Assembly: GCF_004522105.1 (NCBI RefSeq) | Contig: NZ_SPUJ01000007.1 | Span: forward strand, 1-64,000 | Direction of reading: 5' to 3' | DNA from: Nocardioides sp. 1609 | GTDB lineage: Bacteria > Actinomycetota > Actinomycetes > Propionibacteriales > Nocardioidaceae | DNA length: 64,000 bases | In this document: in pieces, positions 1 through 7,627 of the stretch | How positions within the stretch are numbered: position 1 is the first letter of the stretch | How the letters are laid out: every line of letters begins with the position of its first letter | Notes under the pieces: model-generated | Told to the model about the DNA's origin: nothing | Databases searched by the model: none | The model's input: the letters and a program-made list of their open reading frames with translations, nothing else | Made by a program: the position numbers and the translations under genes

Positions 1-1
1 C

Positions 2-97
2 AAGATCCGTGACTGGGCACGCGAGCAAGGCCTCGGAGTGTCTGAGCGCGGACGGATCGCATCCTCGGTTGTCGAGCAGTACGACGCGGCGCACTGA
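2..97 (+). CDS. lsr2: Lsr2 nucleoid-associated protein, C-terminal fragment (5' end outside window)
   Basis: Only the last 31 residues are in the window; the reading frame is open to the left edge and ends in TGA at 95-97. The fragment contains IRDWAREQGL, then RGRI and a closing VVEQYDAAH, which matches the C-terminal DNA-binding domain of Lsr2, including the RGR AT-hook-like element that inserts into the minor groove. Lsr2 is the H-NS-like silencer of AT-rich and foreign DNA in Actinobacteria. The assignment rests on this short but distinctive tail. The N-terminal oligomerisation domain cannot be seen. Confidence 0.85.
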   Translation, partial: KIRDWAREQGLGVSERGRIASSVVEQYDAAH

Positions 98-344
98 CAC
101 ACCCACCGCCCGCAGCCATGCCGCTGACACAGCATGACGACGCTCTCGCGGCGGCCCTCAAGTCCGGCGTGACGCAACGCGAGCATCGGCATGATCAGAC
201 GGATGGCTTGTTCCAGAGGCGGTGGAAGGGGCTAGGTCACATGGCCGTGTGTTCGTGCAGCAGTCCCCTACGCTCGTGGTCTGAGGTGGTCCCATCCGGT
301 CATTGCGTCAGCGTCGAACCCATACGGTGAGCCACCCCGACACC

Positions 345-632
345 ATGTTCGCCAGCCGCAGCATCACCAGACACCTCGTCCGAGGAGCGCTGGGCCTGCC
401 CACAATGGTGGCGGCCTTTGCGCTGGTGCCGTGGCTTGGGCCGCTCGCGCTCCTGCTCATCGTGCCGTCCGCGGCGCTGCTGCGCGGATGCCCGACGTGC
501 TGGGCCCTCGGTCTCGCGCAGACCTGTGCGATCAGCAAGCAGGGGTCCGCGGGTGGATCTCCGACCCCGCCGCCCACTTCCGGCCACACTGATAAACGGC
601 AGCGACGTGCAGCGTCGACACATTCGGTGTGA
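345..632 (+). CDS. Small membrane protein, hypothetical
   Basis: An ORF of about 95 residues, with ATG at 345; an in-frame GTG at 327 is an alternative start. Residues of roughly 15-45 form a hydrophobic stretch around PTMVAAFALVPWLGPLALLL, followed by LLRGCPTCW. An RGCPxCW motif after a membrane segment occurs in small actinobacterial membrane proteins of unknown function. The C-terminal half is Ser/Thr/Pro-rich and may be non-native reading. Neighbours give no functional clue. It could be spurious or a decayed gene, because the surrounding 98-801 region is otherwise non-coding. I see nothing else in 98-344 or in 633-801 apart from one copy of a short dispersed repeat at 658-678. Confidence 0.35.
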   Translation: MFASRSITRHLVRGALGLPTMVAAFALVPWLGPLALLLIVPSAALLRGCPTCWALGLAQTCAISKQGSAGGSPTPPPTSGHTDKRQRRAASTHSV

Positions 633-801
633 CGCGCCGCCGATGCGCACACTGTCCGCGGCATGGTCGGACGGAGCGATGTGAAGACCCTTCGCGTCCA
701 GGATCTGTCTTCCTCCGCCATCGTCAGCATGTCCCCGATTGCGGGGCCCGTGCGCAACCTCGGCCGGAATAGTCGGTTCACGGTCTTGGTTGAGGTCGCT
801 C

Positions 802-2013
802 GTGGATAAGTTCAGTGGAGAAGACGTCCCGCCCTCGGTGTGGCTGATCACCACCGGAATCTTCGCGATGGTGACCAGTGAGTTCATGGCCGCTGGTCTG
901 CTGCCGGACATCTCGCGCGACATCGGGGTGACGGTCGGCGCGGCTTCGATGCTCATCTCCGGTTTTGCCCTGGGGCAGGTCTTCGGCGGGTGGGCTCTCG
1001 GGATGCCGTTGACGCGCTACGGCGCGCGCAACGTGCTGGCCGGGATCCTGGTGCTGTTCGCGCTTGTGCAGACGATCGGCGTGCTGTCCCCGTGGCCGGT
1101 GCTGCTGGCGCTGCGGATGGTCAGCGGGCTCGCCCTTGCGGCGTACTTCACTGTCGCCCTGTCGACCGTCACGAGGCTCGTTCCTGGCGAGGCCCAGCCG
1201 CAGGCGACCGCTCGCGTCTTCGCCGGCGTCACGATCGGAACCACCCTGGGGCTACCTTTGGCCACCTTCGCTGGGCAGTCGCTCACCTGGCAGTGGGCGT
1301 TCCACGCCGACACTGTGGTCGTCTTGCTTGCCGCGGTCGCGATCGCGGCCGCGCTGCCTCCACTGCCCGGTGTGACCCCGACGCCGGCCCGCGAGCTCGT
1401 CGGTCAGCTGGCGGACCTCCGGCTGTGGGCCACCTTTGTGACGGCGGGCCTCTCGATCGGGGGCGCGCTGGTGGCGTTCGGCTTCTTCAGCGCGATCCTG
1501 CAAGACGAGACCGGCGTCGCCGAGGGCGCGGTGCCATGGCTGCTCACGGTCTACGGACTCGCATCCGTCGTCGGCAACTACTACGTCGGCCGGGTCACCC
1601 ACACCGGTCCGACCCGGGTTGTGGCGATCGGCGTCGCTGTGATGCTTGCCGGCCTCCTCCTCTTCCGCCTCGCACCCGGTTCGCTTCCCGTGGCCATCCT
1701 CGCCCTCATCCTGATCGGCGGCACCGGAGTCAGCCTGAACGCCGCCCACACCGCCCGCACTATCGCCGTCGGCGGGGCGACCCCTGCCGTCATGGCGATG
1801 ACACCCACGATCGTGACCAGCGGCATCCTGCTCGGCACCGCGACCGGCGGCGTGGTCGCCGACGCCTACGGCGTCCTGGCCCCGCTCGTCGTCGGCGCCT
1901 CGCTAGCCGCGCTCGCCCTGATGAGCCTCGTGCCGGAACTGACGTCGCAACGACGTCGAGAGCCAGCCGCGCAGCCGGGCGCCCAGGCGGACGCGTGCCC
2001 CATAGCCACGTGA
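802..2013 (+). CDS. MFS transporter (DHA1-type drug/sugar exporter)
   Basis: An approximately 403-residue polytopic membrane protein with about 12 hydrophobic helices. It has the fold features of DHA1 exporters such as the AraJ/CmlR group: an N-terminal PPSVWLITTGIFAMVTSEFM helix, a loop with LTRYGARNV (motif A-like), and GASLAALALM near the end. I chose the GTG at 802 because TGAGG lies 6 nt upstream and the protein then begins just before the first helix; the frame is open further up, to an ATG at 739. It is monocistronic with no regulator next to it. The substrate cannot be told from sequence. Confidence 0.8.
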   Translation: MDKFSGEDVPPSVWLITTGIFAMVTSEFMAAGLLPDISRDIGVTVGAASMLISGFALGQVFGGWALGMPLTRYGARNVLAGILVLFALVQTIGVLSPWPVLLALRMVSGLALAAYFTVALSTVTRLVPGEAQPQATARVFAGVTIGTTLGLPLATFAGQSLTWQWAFHADTVVVLLAAVAIAAALPPLPGVTPTPARELVGQLADLRLWATFVTAGLSIGGALVAFGFFSAILQDETGVAEGAVPWLLTVYGLASVVGNYYVGRVTHTGPTRVVAIGVAVMLAGLLLFRLAPGSLPVAILALILIGGTGVSLNAAHTARTIAVGGATPAVMAMTPTIVTSGILLGTATGGVVADAYGVLAPLVVGASLAALALMSLVPELTSQRRREPAAQPGAQADACPIAT

Positions 2014-2280
2014 CGCCGCGCCATCAGACCTCTTTGCCGTGATGTGAATTGCCAGCGCTCGCGACGACGGCTCGGAAAGCCGGTCGGGTCCAGCGTGCGT
2101 AGTCGATGTCACGAGCATCGTCGTCGAGCCAGATCCGAGGACGCCCGACTCTCGGCATGAGCGCGCACTTCGCGCGGGATGGTCGCGCGGAGCCCGCTCG
2201 GCGGCATGGTCGGGCGGATGCGGCGCGGCCAGTCGGCTGAGCCAGTTGCGAACGCGAGTTCCGCACGCAACCATCTTCCA

Positions 2281-2616
2281 ATGCCTGAACCGAGTCCTGT
2301 GCCCTCGCCACGACTCGTGGCAGCGTGGCTGCGGTTGGACATCCTCCAGGCAGAAGAGGTCCCCATGTGGGCGGCACATTGGCTCGTGGAGGGCCTCGAT
2401 GGCGACGCCGTGGTTGAGTTGGCTGGCCTGTCAGGCAAGGACTCCAGGGCAGTGAGGGACCTGTTGGCTGTCGCGCTTGAAGAGGCGGGCGTGACCGCAT
2501 TGACTACTACCCAAGCCGACGTGAAAGTCGCGTTCGACCACATCGCAGCACTTCACACCGACGGCTTGGCCAGTTGGGGCTGGGTTATCGACGTGGTGCA
2601 CGAGTCCATCTCGTAA
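2281..2616 (+). CDS. Conserved hypothetical protein, probably truncated by an in-frame stop
   Basis: ATG at 2281 opens a 111-residue ORF ending in TAA at 2614-2616. It has an Ala/Leu-rich helical composition and a recognisable actinobacterial pattern (VAAWLRLDIL, MWAAHWLVEGLDG, VVELAGLSGKD) of unknown function. The same frame stays open after the stop for 48 more codons, to TAG at 2761-2763. That stretch also looks like protein (NYAVEYFEEP, then DDEREGRWG). The intact gene was therefore probably 2281-2763, with the stop a nonsense mutation or a sequencing error. Possible function: none assignable. Confidence 0.5.
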   Translation: MPEPSPVPSPRLVAAWLRLDILQAEEVPMWAAHWLVEGLDGDAVVELAGLSGKDSRAVRDLLAVALEEAGVTALTTTQADVKVAFDHIAALHTDGLASWGWVIDVVHESIS

Positions 2617-2787
2617 GGCAACTACGCCGTCGAATACTTCGAGGAGCCTCTGGCTGCTGTCTATGGCATGGACGACGAACGCGAGGGCAGGTGGGGCCGT
2701 CCAGATGAGGAACTAGGCCGGGCTGTCCAGTCTGCGTGCGACCAGCAACTCAGGCGCATCTAGGGATCTATGGACTTCGCCCTCAGC

Positions 2788-2829
2788 GCGGCATGGTCGG
2801 GCGGAGCCCGTGGTGCGGCATGGTCGGGG
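2788..2829. repeat. Short dispersed repeat, two copies
   Basis: Two direct copies of GCGGCATGGTCGGG lie at 2788-2801 and 2815-2828. The longer core GGCATGGTCGGGCGGAG occurs here. Related copies lie at 658-678 (one mismatch), 2201-2218, and in degenerate form at 2174-2196. All copies are in non-coding sequence of the first 3 kb. Function unknown. Confidence 0.5.
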
Positions 2830-2881
2830 CTCGAATGAGGGCTCCGCAAGCTTGGCCGTGAATCGAAGAAACAGGGGCCGG

Positions 2882-3469
2882 TCACGAACAGAGGTATGGG
2901 CCCACCGAGTCCGGGACGACAACGGCGTCACCTCGAATCGACCAGCGGTGAAGTTCTGCGCCAACGTCGATGAACTCGGTCTGAAATCCGTCCTTGGTGT
3001 CACGAATGACGAAGTCTGTTGACCATGCCGAGTCGGCCTCTAGGCAGACGGACATCAGCTCGTGCTCGATCACGCCGGTGCGAACGACACGCAGCTCGAC
3101 GCGCGACAGGCTGTCGAAAGGATTCAAACTTCGCACGGTCTGGACCTGGACGACGAGCCGGCCGCCATCGAGCTGCTGGCTGGCAATCAGCGTCGGCTGT
3201 AGCACCGTTCCAAAGAGTCCAAGAACGAGAGACAAGGCAGCGAGCAGCGTCCTGATCTCGGCCGCGAGCTCACGGACCCAAGCGACGACTACGAGGACCC
3301 CCAACGCGATCCAAAGTGCCGGCGCTTGAGCGACGATGCCGACTCTGTGGTCGGTGAACACGCCTGCCGCGAGCAATCCGACAAGCACTACGAGGGCGAC
3401 GACGAGGACCAGGGGCCAGCGCCGCTGGGTGCGCAGTTGAGGGGTGTGTTGCCCTGTCTCGCTTGTCAT
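2882..3469 (-). CDS. Membrane protein, hypothetical
   Basis: 195 residues. The N-terminus is cytosolic and basic (RTQRRWP), followed by three hydrophobic segments at about residues 18-40, 50-68 and 72-92. The rest is a soluble C-terminal domain of about 100 residues, rich in beta-strand-like alternation (LVVQVQTVRSL, VELRVVRTGV). The topology is that of a small membrane-anchored protein with an exposed beta domain. I do not recognise the family. It stands alone, between a non-coding stretch and a hairpin on the upstream side. Confidence 0.55.
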   Translation of the reverse strand: MTSETGQHTPQLRTQRRWPLVLVVALVVLVGLLAAGVFTDHRVGIVAQAPALWIALGVLVVVAWVRELAAEIRTLLAALSLVLGLFGTVLQPTLIASQQLDGGRLVVQVQTVRSLNPFDSLSRVELRVVRTGVIEHELMSVCLEADSAWSTDFVIRDTKDGFQTEFIDVGAELHRWSIRGDAVVVPDSVGPYLCS

Positions 3470-3528
3470 CGCGACGAGTGAACCACGCGCGGCCGGGGGG
3501 ACGGGCTACGCGCAGGGCCAAGCCCGCT

Positions 3529-3552
3529 GCCCGACTCTCGGCAGAGTCGGGC
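3529..3552. terminator. Perfect hairpin, terminator-like
   Basis: GCCCGACTC and GAGTCGGGC form a 9-bp perfect stem around the 6-nt loop TCGGCA. It lies between two minus-strand genes, 80 nt beyond the stop of the YaeQ-like gene, so it fits a terminator for that gene. There is no U-tract, which is common for high-GC actinobacterial terminators. The 15-mer GCCCGACTCTCGGCA recurs at 2143-2157 without its partner arm. Confidence 0.5.
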
Positions 3553-3632
3553 GTATCGACCTCTCCCAGAGGCGGTGCATTGACGCGCGTTGGAAGTCGC
3601 GCATCAGGATCGGCAGCGGGAGGTCGCTCCCG

Positions 3633-4172
3633 CTAGCTGATCGGGTGGTCGTGCACCGCCGATGAGAGGTGGACGCCGTTCAGCTCCAGGTAGAGCTGCC
3701 GCTCCGTCACGGTGAGCGTGATCGTGTTGCGGCGCTCCATCGTGTCCACCGCTGAATCGATGAACCCGGGATCGAAGCTGTGCAGCACGATCTCGGCGGC
3801 GCGGTGGATCCTCGCCCCTGCCCACTGCGCGAGCACCTTGGCCGGGTCGCGGTGCGTGTAGATCGTCGTGCGCTCGGCAGCCTTGCTGCCCGTGTGAAGC
3901 CGCGCGGCATCCGGTGCGCCGACCTCGATCCAGGCGAGCAGCTTCCCGCTCAGGTCACGCACCAGCACCGCCGGGGCTTCGGTCGCCGAGATGCCCTCGC
4001 TGAAGGCGATGCCCTCTTCGTGCTCGAGACAGTAGGCGAGCACGCGCGTCACGAGGTACGCCTCGGTCTCTGACGGATGCCGCGCCGCGCGCAGCGTGAA
4101 CTCCTCGTAGACGCCGCGATCCGTGTCGGCCAGCTCGACTTCAAACGTGTGCATAGTCGCGCCGGCCGCCAT
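3633..4172 (-). CDS. YaeQ family protein
   Basis: 179 residues, the usual YaeQ length. The N-terminus (MAAGATMHTFEVELADTDRG) aligns with the MALGATIYKFELQVSDMDRG type start of YaeQ, which is why I chose the ATG at 4172 over the one at 4154. Further typical features are the ARHPSET block, a WIEVGAPD segment and the TIYTH strand. YaeQ has a restriction-endonuclease-like (PD-(D/E)XK) fold of unknown physiological role; it was once linked to RfaH-like activity, and that link is not secure. The family is best known from Proteobacteria, so its presence here is unusual. The gene stands alone and is divergent from the next one. Confidence 0.85.
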   Translation of the reverse strand: MAAGATMHTFEVELADTDRGVYEEFTLRAARHPSETEAYLVTRVLAYCLEHEEGIAFSEGISATEAPAVLVRDLSGKLLAWIEVGAPDAARLHTGSKAAERTTIYTHRDPAKVLAQWAGARIHRAAEIVLHSFDPGFIDSAVDTMERRNTITLTVTERQLYLELNGVHLSSAVHDHPIS

Positions 4173-4292
4173 GGTGCTCAGCCTAGTCCGGGAACGGGGA
4201 CCTCCCGCGCCGTCATCACCGTCGCCTGATCGCGGCGGACCGACGCGCGCAGCCAGCGGGAAGTCGACCGGCCCGCAGCGCGTTGAGACGAC

Positions 4293-5261
4293 GTGATGCT
4301 CTCGCTGCTCGACCGGTCCCGGACTCGCGCCGGCCTGCCCGACGCGGCGGCGCTCGAGGCGACGGTGGCGCGGGCGGAGCACGCGGAGGCGGTGGGCTAC
4401 GAGCGGTTCTGGGTGGCCGAGCACCATGCGGTGCCGGGGATCGCGTCCGGGACGCCGGCGGTGCTGCTGGCGGCGATCGGGGCGCGGACGTCGCGGATCC
4501 GCATCGGGTCGGGTGGGGTGATGCTGCCGCTGCACCAGCCTCTGGTCGTGGCCGAGCAGTTCCTCGTGCTCGACGCGCTGCACTCCGGGCGGGTTGACCT
4601 CGGGCTGGGGCGGTCGGCCGGGTTCACGGCGCCGGTGCGTGCGGCGCTGCGGCGAGAGGTCGGGGCGGCGGACTCGTTCGAGGACGACCTGGTCGAGCTG
4701 CACGGCTACCTCGACGGCACCGCAGAGGTGACGGCGCGGCCGGTGACGGGTCGCCCGCTGCCGACGTACCTGCTCGCCACCGGGCGGGGCATCGAGACGG
4801 CCGCGCGGCACGGGATGCCGGTCGTCGTCGGTGGGCCGGTGCTCGACTCTGAGGAGCTGACCGGGATGCTCGCGCGCTACCGGCGCGAGTTCCGGCCCGG
4901 CCGCGACAGCGTGCCGTGGGTGACGATCTCGCTCGACGTGACCGTCGCCGACGACGACGCCACCGCGTGCGAGCTCGCGCTGCCCGAGGCCTGGGCCATG
5001 GCGATGTCGCGGCAGACCGGGGAGTTCCCGCCGCTCGAGCCGGTGGCCGCGATCCGGGACGCCGACTGGCCGAGCCAGGTGCGGCGCCGGGTCGAGGACT
5101 CGCTGGAGCGAGCCGTGGCCGGCAGCCCCGAGACCGTACGACGGCGGATCGACCGGCTCGCCGAGCGCGCCGGTGCCGACGAGCTGATGGCCAGCACCTC
5201 GACCCACGACCGCGACGCGCTGCTCGCCTCCGACCGGATGCTGCGCGACCTCGTCGCCTAG
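4293..5261 (+). CDS. LLM class flavin-dependent oxidoreductase
   Basis: 322 residues, a TIM-barrel of the bacterial luciferase-like superfamily. It shows the family N-terminal pattern (LLDRSRTRAG, then FWVAEHHAVPGIASG), the strand RIRIGSGGVMLPLHQPLVVA and GRVDLGLGRSAGF, all typical of the group annotated as MsnO8-like or luciferase-like monooxygenases. These enzymes use reduced FMN or F420. The substrate is not predictable. GTG at 4293 starts the protein directly at the first strand; the next codon is ATG. It is divergent from the YaeQ-like gene and convergent with the next one. The 56-nt gap after it holds GCGGCCTGAG-type 10-bp direct repeats. Confidence 0.85.
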   Translation: MMLSLLDRSRTRAGLPDAAALEATVARAEHAEAVGYERFWVAEHHAVPGIASGTPAVLLAAIGARTSRIRIGSGGVMLPLHQPLVVAEQFLVLDALHSGRVDLGLGRSAGFTAPVRAALRREVGAADSFEDDLVELHGYLDGTAEVTARPVTGRPLPTYLLATGRGIETAARHGMPVVVGGPVLDSEELTGMLARYRREFRPGRDSVPWVTISLDVTVADDDATACELALPEAWAMAMSRQTGEFPPLEPVAAIRDADWPSQVRRRVEDSLERAVAGSPETVRRRIDRLAERAGADELMASTSTHDRDALLASDRMLRDLVA

Positions 5262-5317
5262 CGGCCCGAGTGGCCTGAGCGGCCTGAGCGGCCTGGGTCG
5301 CCGGTCGGGTCCTCGCC

Positions 5318-6001
5318 TCAGCCCCCGCGCTGCAGCTGGACGACGAGACTGACGTCGCGGACCACGTCGCCGAGGTCGACCTCCCAGCCCTCTCGCGTCG
5401 CGGAGCCGCACGGCCGGGGTACGGCGGCGCGCACGCAGGCCACGTTGAGGATCTCCCCCTCGGCGCTGACCCGGCGACGCACGGGCCCGGCCTCGTCGTC
5501 GTACTCGAGGTCGAGCACGGGCACGAACACGAGCGACCGGCCGTCGACGGCGGTCGCGGTGCCGACGCGGGGCGGCACGACCCGGTAGGTCACGGTGAAC
5601 TCGTGGACGAGGCGCCCCAGCGAGACCGACTGCGCCCGCAGGCCGACGGCGACCTGGCTCGCGACGCTCGTCCCCCCGGTGCTGACCTCGACGCCGACGA
5701 CCTCAGCGACCCCGAGCTGCCCGTAGGGCGGTCCCGGTCGCAGCAGGATCGAGGAGACCGGCGTGGCCGTGACGACCCGGTGCACGATCTCGATGGAGCC
5801 GTCGCTCGCCACGACGGCCCGCACGTCCTGGCCCACCGGCTCCTCGAGCGGCGCCGTCGACGCGGGCGGTGCGACCGTGCGCTCGGACCCGCCCCCGTCG
5901 CCGAACGACCCCAGGATCAGCACGGCGAAGCCGGCGGTCGCGCCGATGCCGGTCAGCCCGGCGAGCGCGCCGACGGCCCAGTCCCGGCGGTTCCGCGTCA
6001 T
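5318..6001 (-). CDS. Membrane-anchored hypothetical protein, sortase operon
   Basis: 227 residues, with one transmembrane segment near the N-terminus (about residues 9-30, GALAGLTGIGATAGFAVLIL) and a long extracytoplasmic beta-rich domain. Its ATG overlaps the TGA of the sortase gene (ATGA, 5998-6001), so the two are translationally coupled and probably work together at the cell surface. Two cysteines (in NVACVRAA and PRPCGSA) could form a disulfide. No known domain recognised. The operon order DUF4397 protein, sortase, this protein suggests a cell-envelope role. Confidence 0.6.
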   Translation of the reverse strand: MTRNRRDWAVGALAGLTGIGATAGFAVLILGSFGDGGGSERTVAPPASTAPLEEPVGQDVRAVVASDGSIEIVHRVVTATPVSSILLRPGPPYGQLGVAEVVGVEVSTGGTSVASQVAVGLRAQSVSLGRLVHEFTVTYRVVPPRVGTATAVDGRSLVFVPVLDLEYDDEAGPVRRRVSAEGEILNVACVRAAVPRPCGSATREGWEVDLGDVVRDVSLVVQLQRGG

Positions 6002-6723
6002 CGGCCCCGCCTCCCGGTCGCCCCGGCCACGGGCACCGCGGAGACCACGGCGAGGTTCTGGTAGCCGCCGCGGGTGGTGTCGTACGGCGGCGCGCAGGTC
6101 ACCAGGACGAGCCGTCGGGTGCCGCGCGGCGAGTGCAGCCGCGGCCGGCGTTCGAACGACGACCGCGGCACCAGCCGCAGCGAGGTGACCCGGAAGACCT
6201 GCTCGAGCCGGCGCGAGCGCAGCCGGACGGTGTCGCCCCGCTGGACCTGCAGCAGGGACGCGAACGGTCCGAGCCCCTGCGCCCTCGAGTCGACGTGGGC
6301 CGCGACGAGGGTGCTGCCGAAGGGGTCGCCGACCCGGGATCCCCCCGGCCACCAACCCGCCGCGCGGACGTCGGGCGGCACGTCGAGGAGGCCGTCGGAG
6401 GTGGTGCCGGCCTCCAGGACCGGCATCGAGGTGCCGTCGGGGAGCCGGATCGCGACCGGCGGCTCCGGGGTCGAGCTGCCGACCCGCGGTGCGGTCGCCG
6501 CCGGCGGCGCCTTCCCGTCGGGCGCCGCGGCGGGGGCGCCCGTCGCGGCCGGGGTGTCGGCGCCGGCCGCCGGCCGGTCGGCGTCCGGAGCGCCGCAGCC
6601 GGCGAGCACGAGCGCCAGGGCCGCCGCCGCGGCTGCGCGTGCGGGTACGACGTCTCGGGACAGGCGCCAGGCCGCCTTCCTGGACCGGCGCGGGGTCGCG
6701 CCGGTCGGAGAGGGCGCGGGCAC
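5998..6723 (-). CDS. Class F-like sortase
   Basis: 241 residues. The N-terminus has a hydrophobic segment ending in LVLAGCG (about residues 30-43), which could be a lipobox or a signal anchor. A Pro/Ala-rich linker follows, and the sortase beta-barrel runs from about residue 90. The candidate catalytic triad is visible: His143 (AAHVDS), Cys210 (LVLVTCAPPYD) and Arg218 (DTTRGGYQN). Sortases of this class cleave and transpeptidate sorting signals or act on pili-like substrates. No LPXTG-type substrate is evident in the two neighbours. GTG start at 6723, 2 nt after the stop of the DUF4397 gene. Confidence 0.85.
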   Translation of the reverse strand: MPAPSPTGATPRRSRKAAWRLSRDVVPARAAAAAALALVLAGCGAPDADRPAAGADTPAATGAPAAAPDGKAPPAATAPRVGSSTPEPPVAIRLPDGTSMPVLEAGTTSDGLLDVPPDVRAAGWWPGGSRVGDPFGSTLVAAHVDSRAQGLGPFASLLQVQRGDTVRLRSRRLEQVFRVTSLRLVPRSSFERRPRLHSPRGTRRLVLVTCAPPYDTTRGGYQNLAVVSAVPVAGATGRRGR

Positions 6724-6725
6724 CG

Positions 6726-7487
6726 TCAGCTCGCCGGGGTGGCGAGACCTGCGAGGCCGGCGGAGCCGGTCTCCACCCGCGTGGGCGGCTCGGTGCCGTC
6801 GCCGCGCAGCGGGGTCTCGCGGACGATCACTCTCATCGAGCCCTGGCGCGGGTTGCCGACGGCGTAGACCGAGGTCAGCGTGCCGGCGCGCAGCGTCACC
6901 TCCAGGGGGCCGAGGATCGGCTTCCCGTCGACGCCGCTGGGGAGCAGGGCGACCTGGTGGGCGCCGGCCGCGACGTCGGCCTCGGCGTACTCGCCGTTGG
7001 CGATGTTGGTGAACACGACCTGGCCGTCGACCTCGACGTCGGCCGGTGCCGTCGTCGCGGTGTGCGCCAGGACGACCCGGGCCTTGCCCGGGCCGATCGG
7101 GTCCATCGGGGTCGGGTAGATGCTGACGACCGGGTCGCCGTCGACCGCGGCCGGGTTGTGCACGACGACGTCGCTCGACGACCCGGCGCCGACGTCGACG
7201 GTCGCCTCGACGGTGCCGCCGTCGAAGGCGAACTCGACCGCGTGCGGGCCGGCGTCCAGCGACACCGGCGGCGCCACGGCCCCGTCGGCGAGCCCGGCGG
7301 CCACCTCCTCGCCGTCGACGGTCACGACCATCTCGGCGCCGGGAACGGCCTGGACGAACACCACAAACCCGGCCGCGCGCGGCGACGGTCCCGCCGCGCC
7401 GGCACCCGATCCCGGCGCGGCCACGGCCGTCACCGCCGCGACCGCACCGACGACGACTCCGACAGCAAGCAGACGTGAGAACCCCAT
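6726..7487 (-). CDS. DUF4397 domain-containing secreted protein
   Basis: 253 residues. A signal peptide is clear (MGFSRLLAVGVVVGAVAAVTAVAA, cleavage after about residue 25-35). The mature part shows the DUF4397 pattern of repeated Ig-like beta strands: VDGEEVAAGLADG, AGPHAVEFAFDGG, then a second module with ARVVLAHTATTAPADVEVDG and GEYAEADVAAGAHQVALLPSG. The domain occurs in secreted surface proteins of unknown function. First gene of the operon with the sortase (gap 2 nt), so it may be processed by it, but I do not see a convincing sorting motif at the C-terminus. ATG at 7487 chosen over the one two codons upstream because it begins the signal peptide. Confidence 0.75.
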   Translation of the reverse strand: MGFSRLLAVGVVVGAVAAVTAVAAPGSGAGAAGPSPRAAGFVVFVQAVPGAEMVVTVDGEEVAAGLADGAVAPPVSLDAGPHAVEFAFDGGTVEATVDVGAGSSSDVVVHNPAAVDGDPVVSIYPTPMDPIGPGKARVVLAHTATTAPADVEVDGQVVFTNIANGEYAEADVAAGAHQVALLPSGVDGKPILGPLEVTLRAGTLTSVYAVGNPRQGSMRVIVRETPLRGDGTEPPTRVETGSAGLAGLATPAS

Positions 7488-7627
7488 GACCAACCCCCCG
7501 GTAGGAGCGCGCCCGGAGCGCGCTGCCTCATCGTGCGTCGGGGGTCGAGGGACGCGCCGCGCCCGTCGTGCGATTCATCTACGTTGGGGATGCGGGCACG
7601 GCGGAGCAGGCTCCGGCGGAGCCGGGA

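Noticed and set aside
2024-2543. Minus-strand ORFs in the region 1903-2543
   Set aside because: They have no recognisable start context or protein pattern, and they overlap the better-supported plus-strand ORF at 2281.
4173-5411. Long minus-strand frame continuing upstream of the YaeQ-like gene (3633-5411)
   Set aside because: The extra sequence is Arg/Pro/Gly-rich shadow of the luciferase-like gene on the other strand. The family start MAAGATMHTFEV fixes the true start at 4172.
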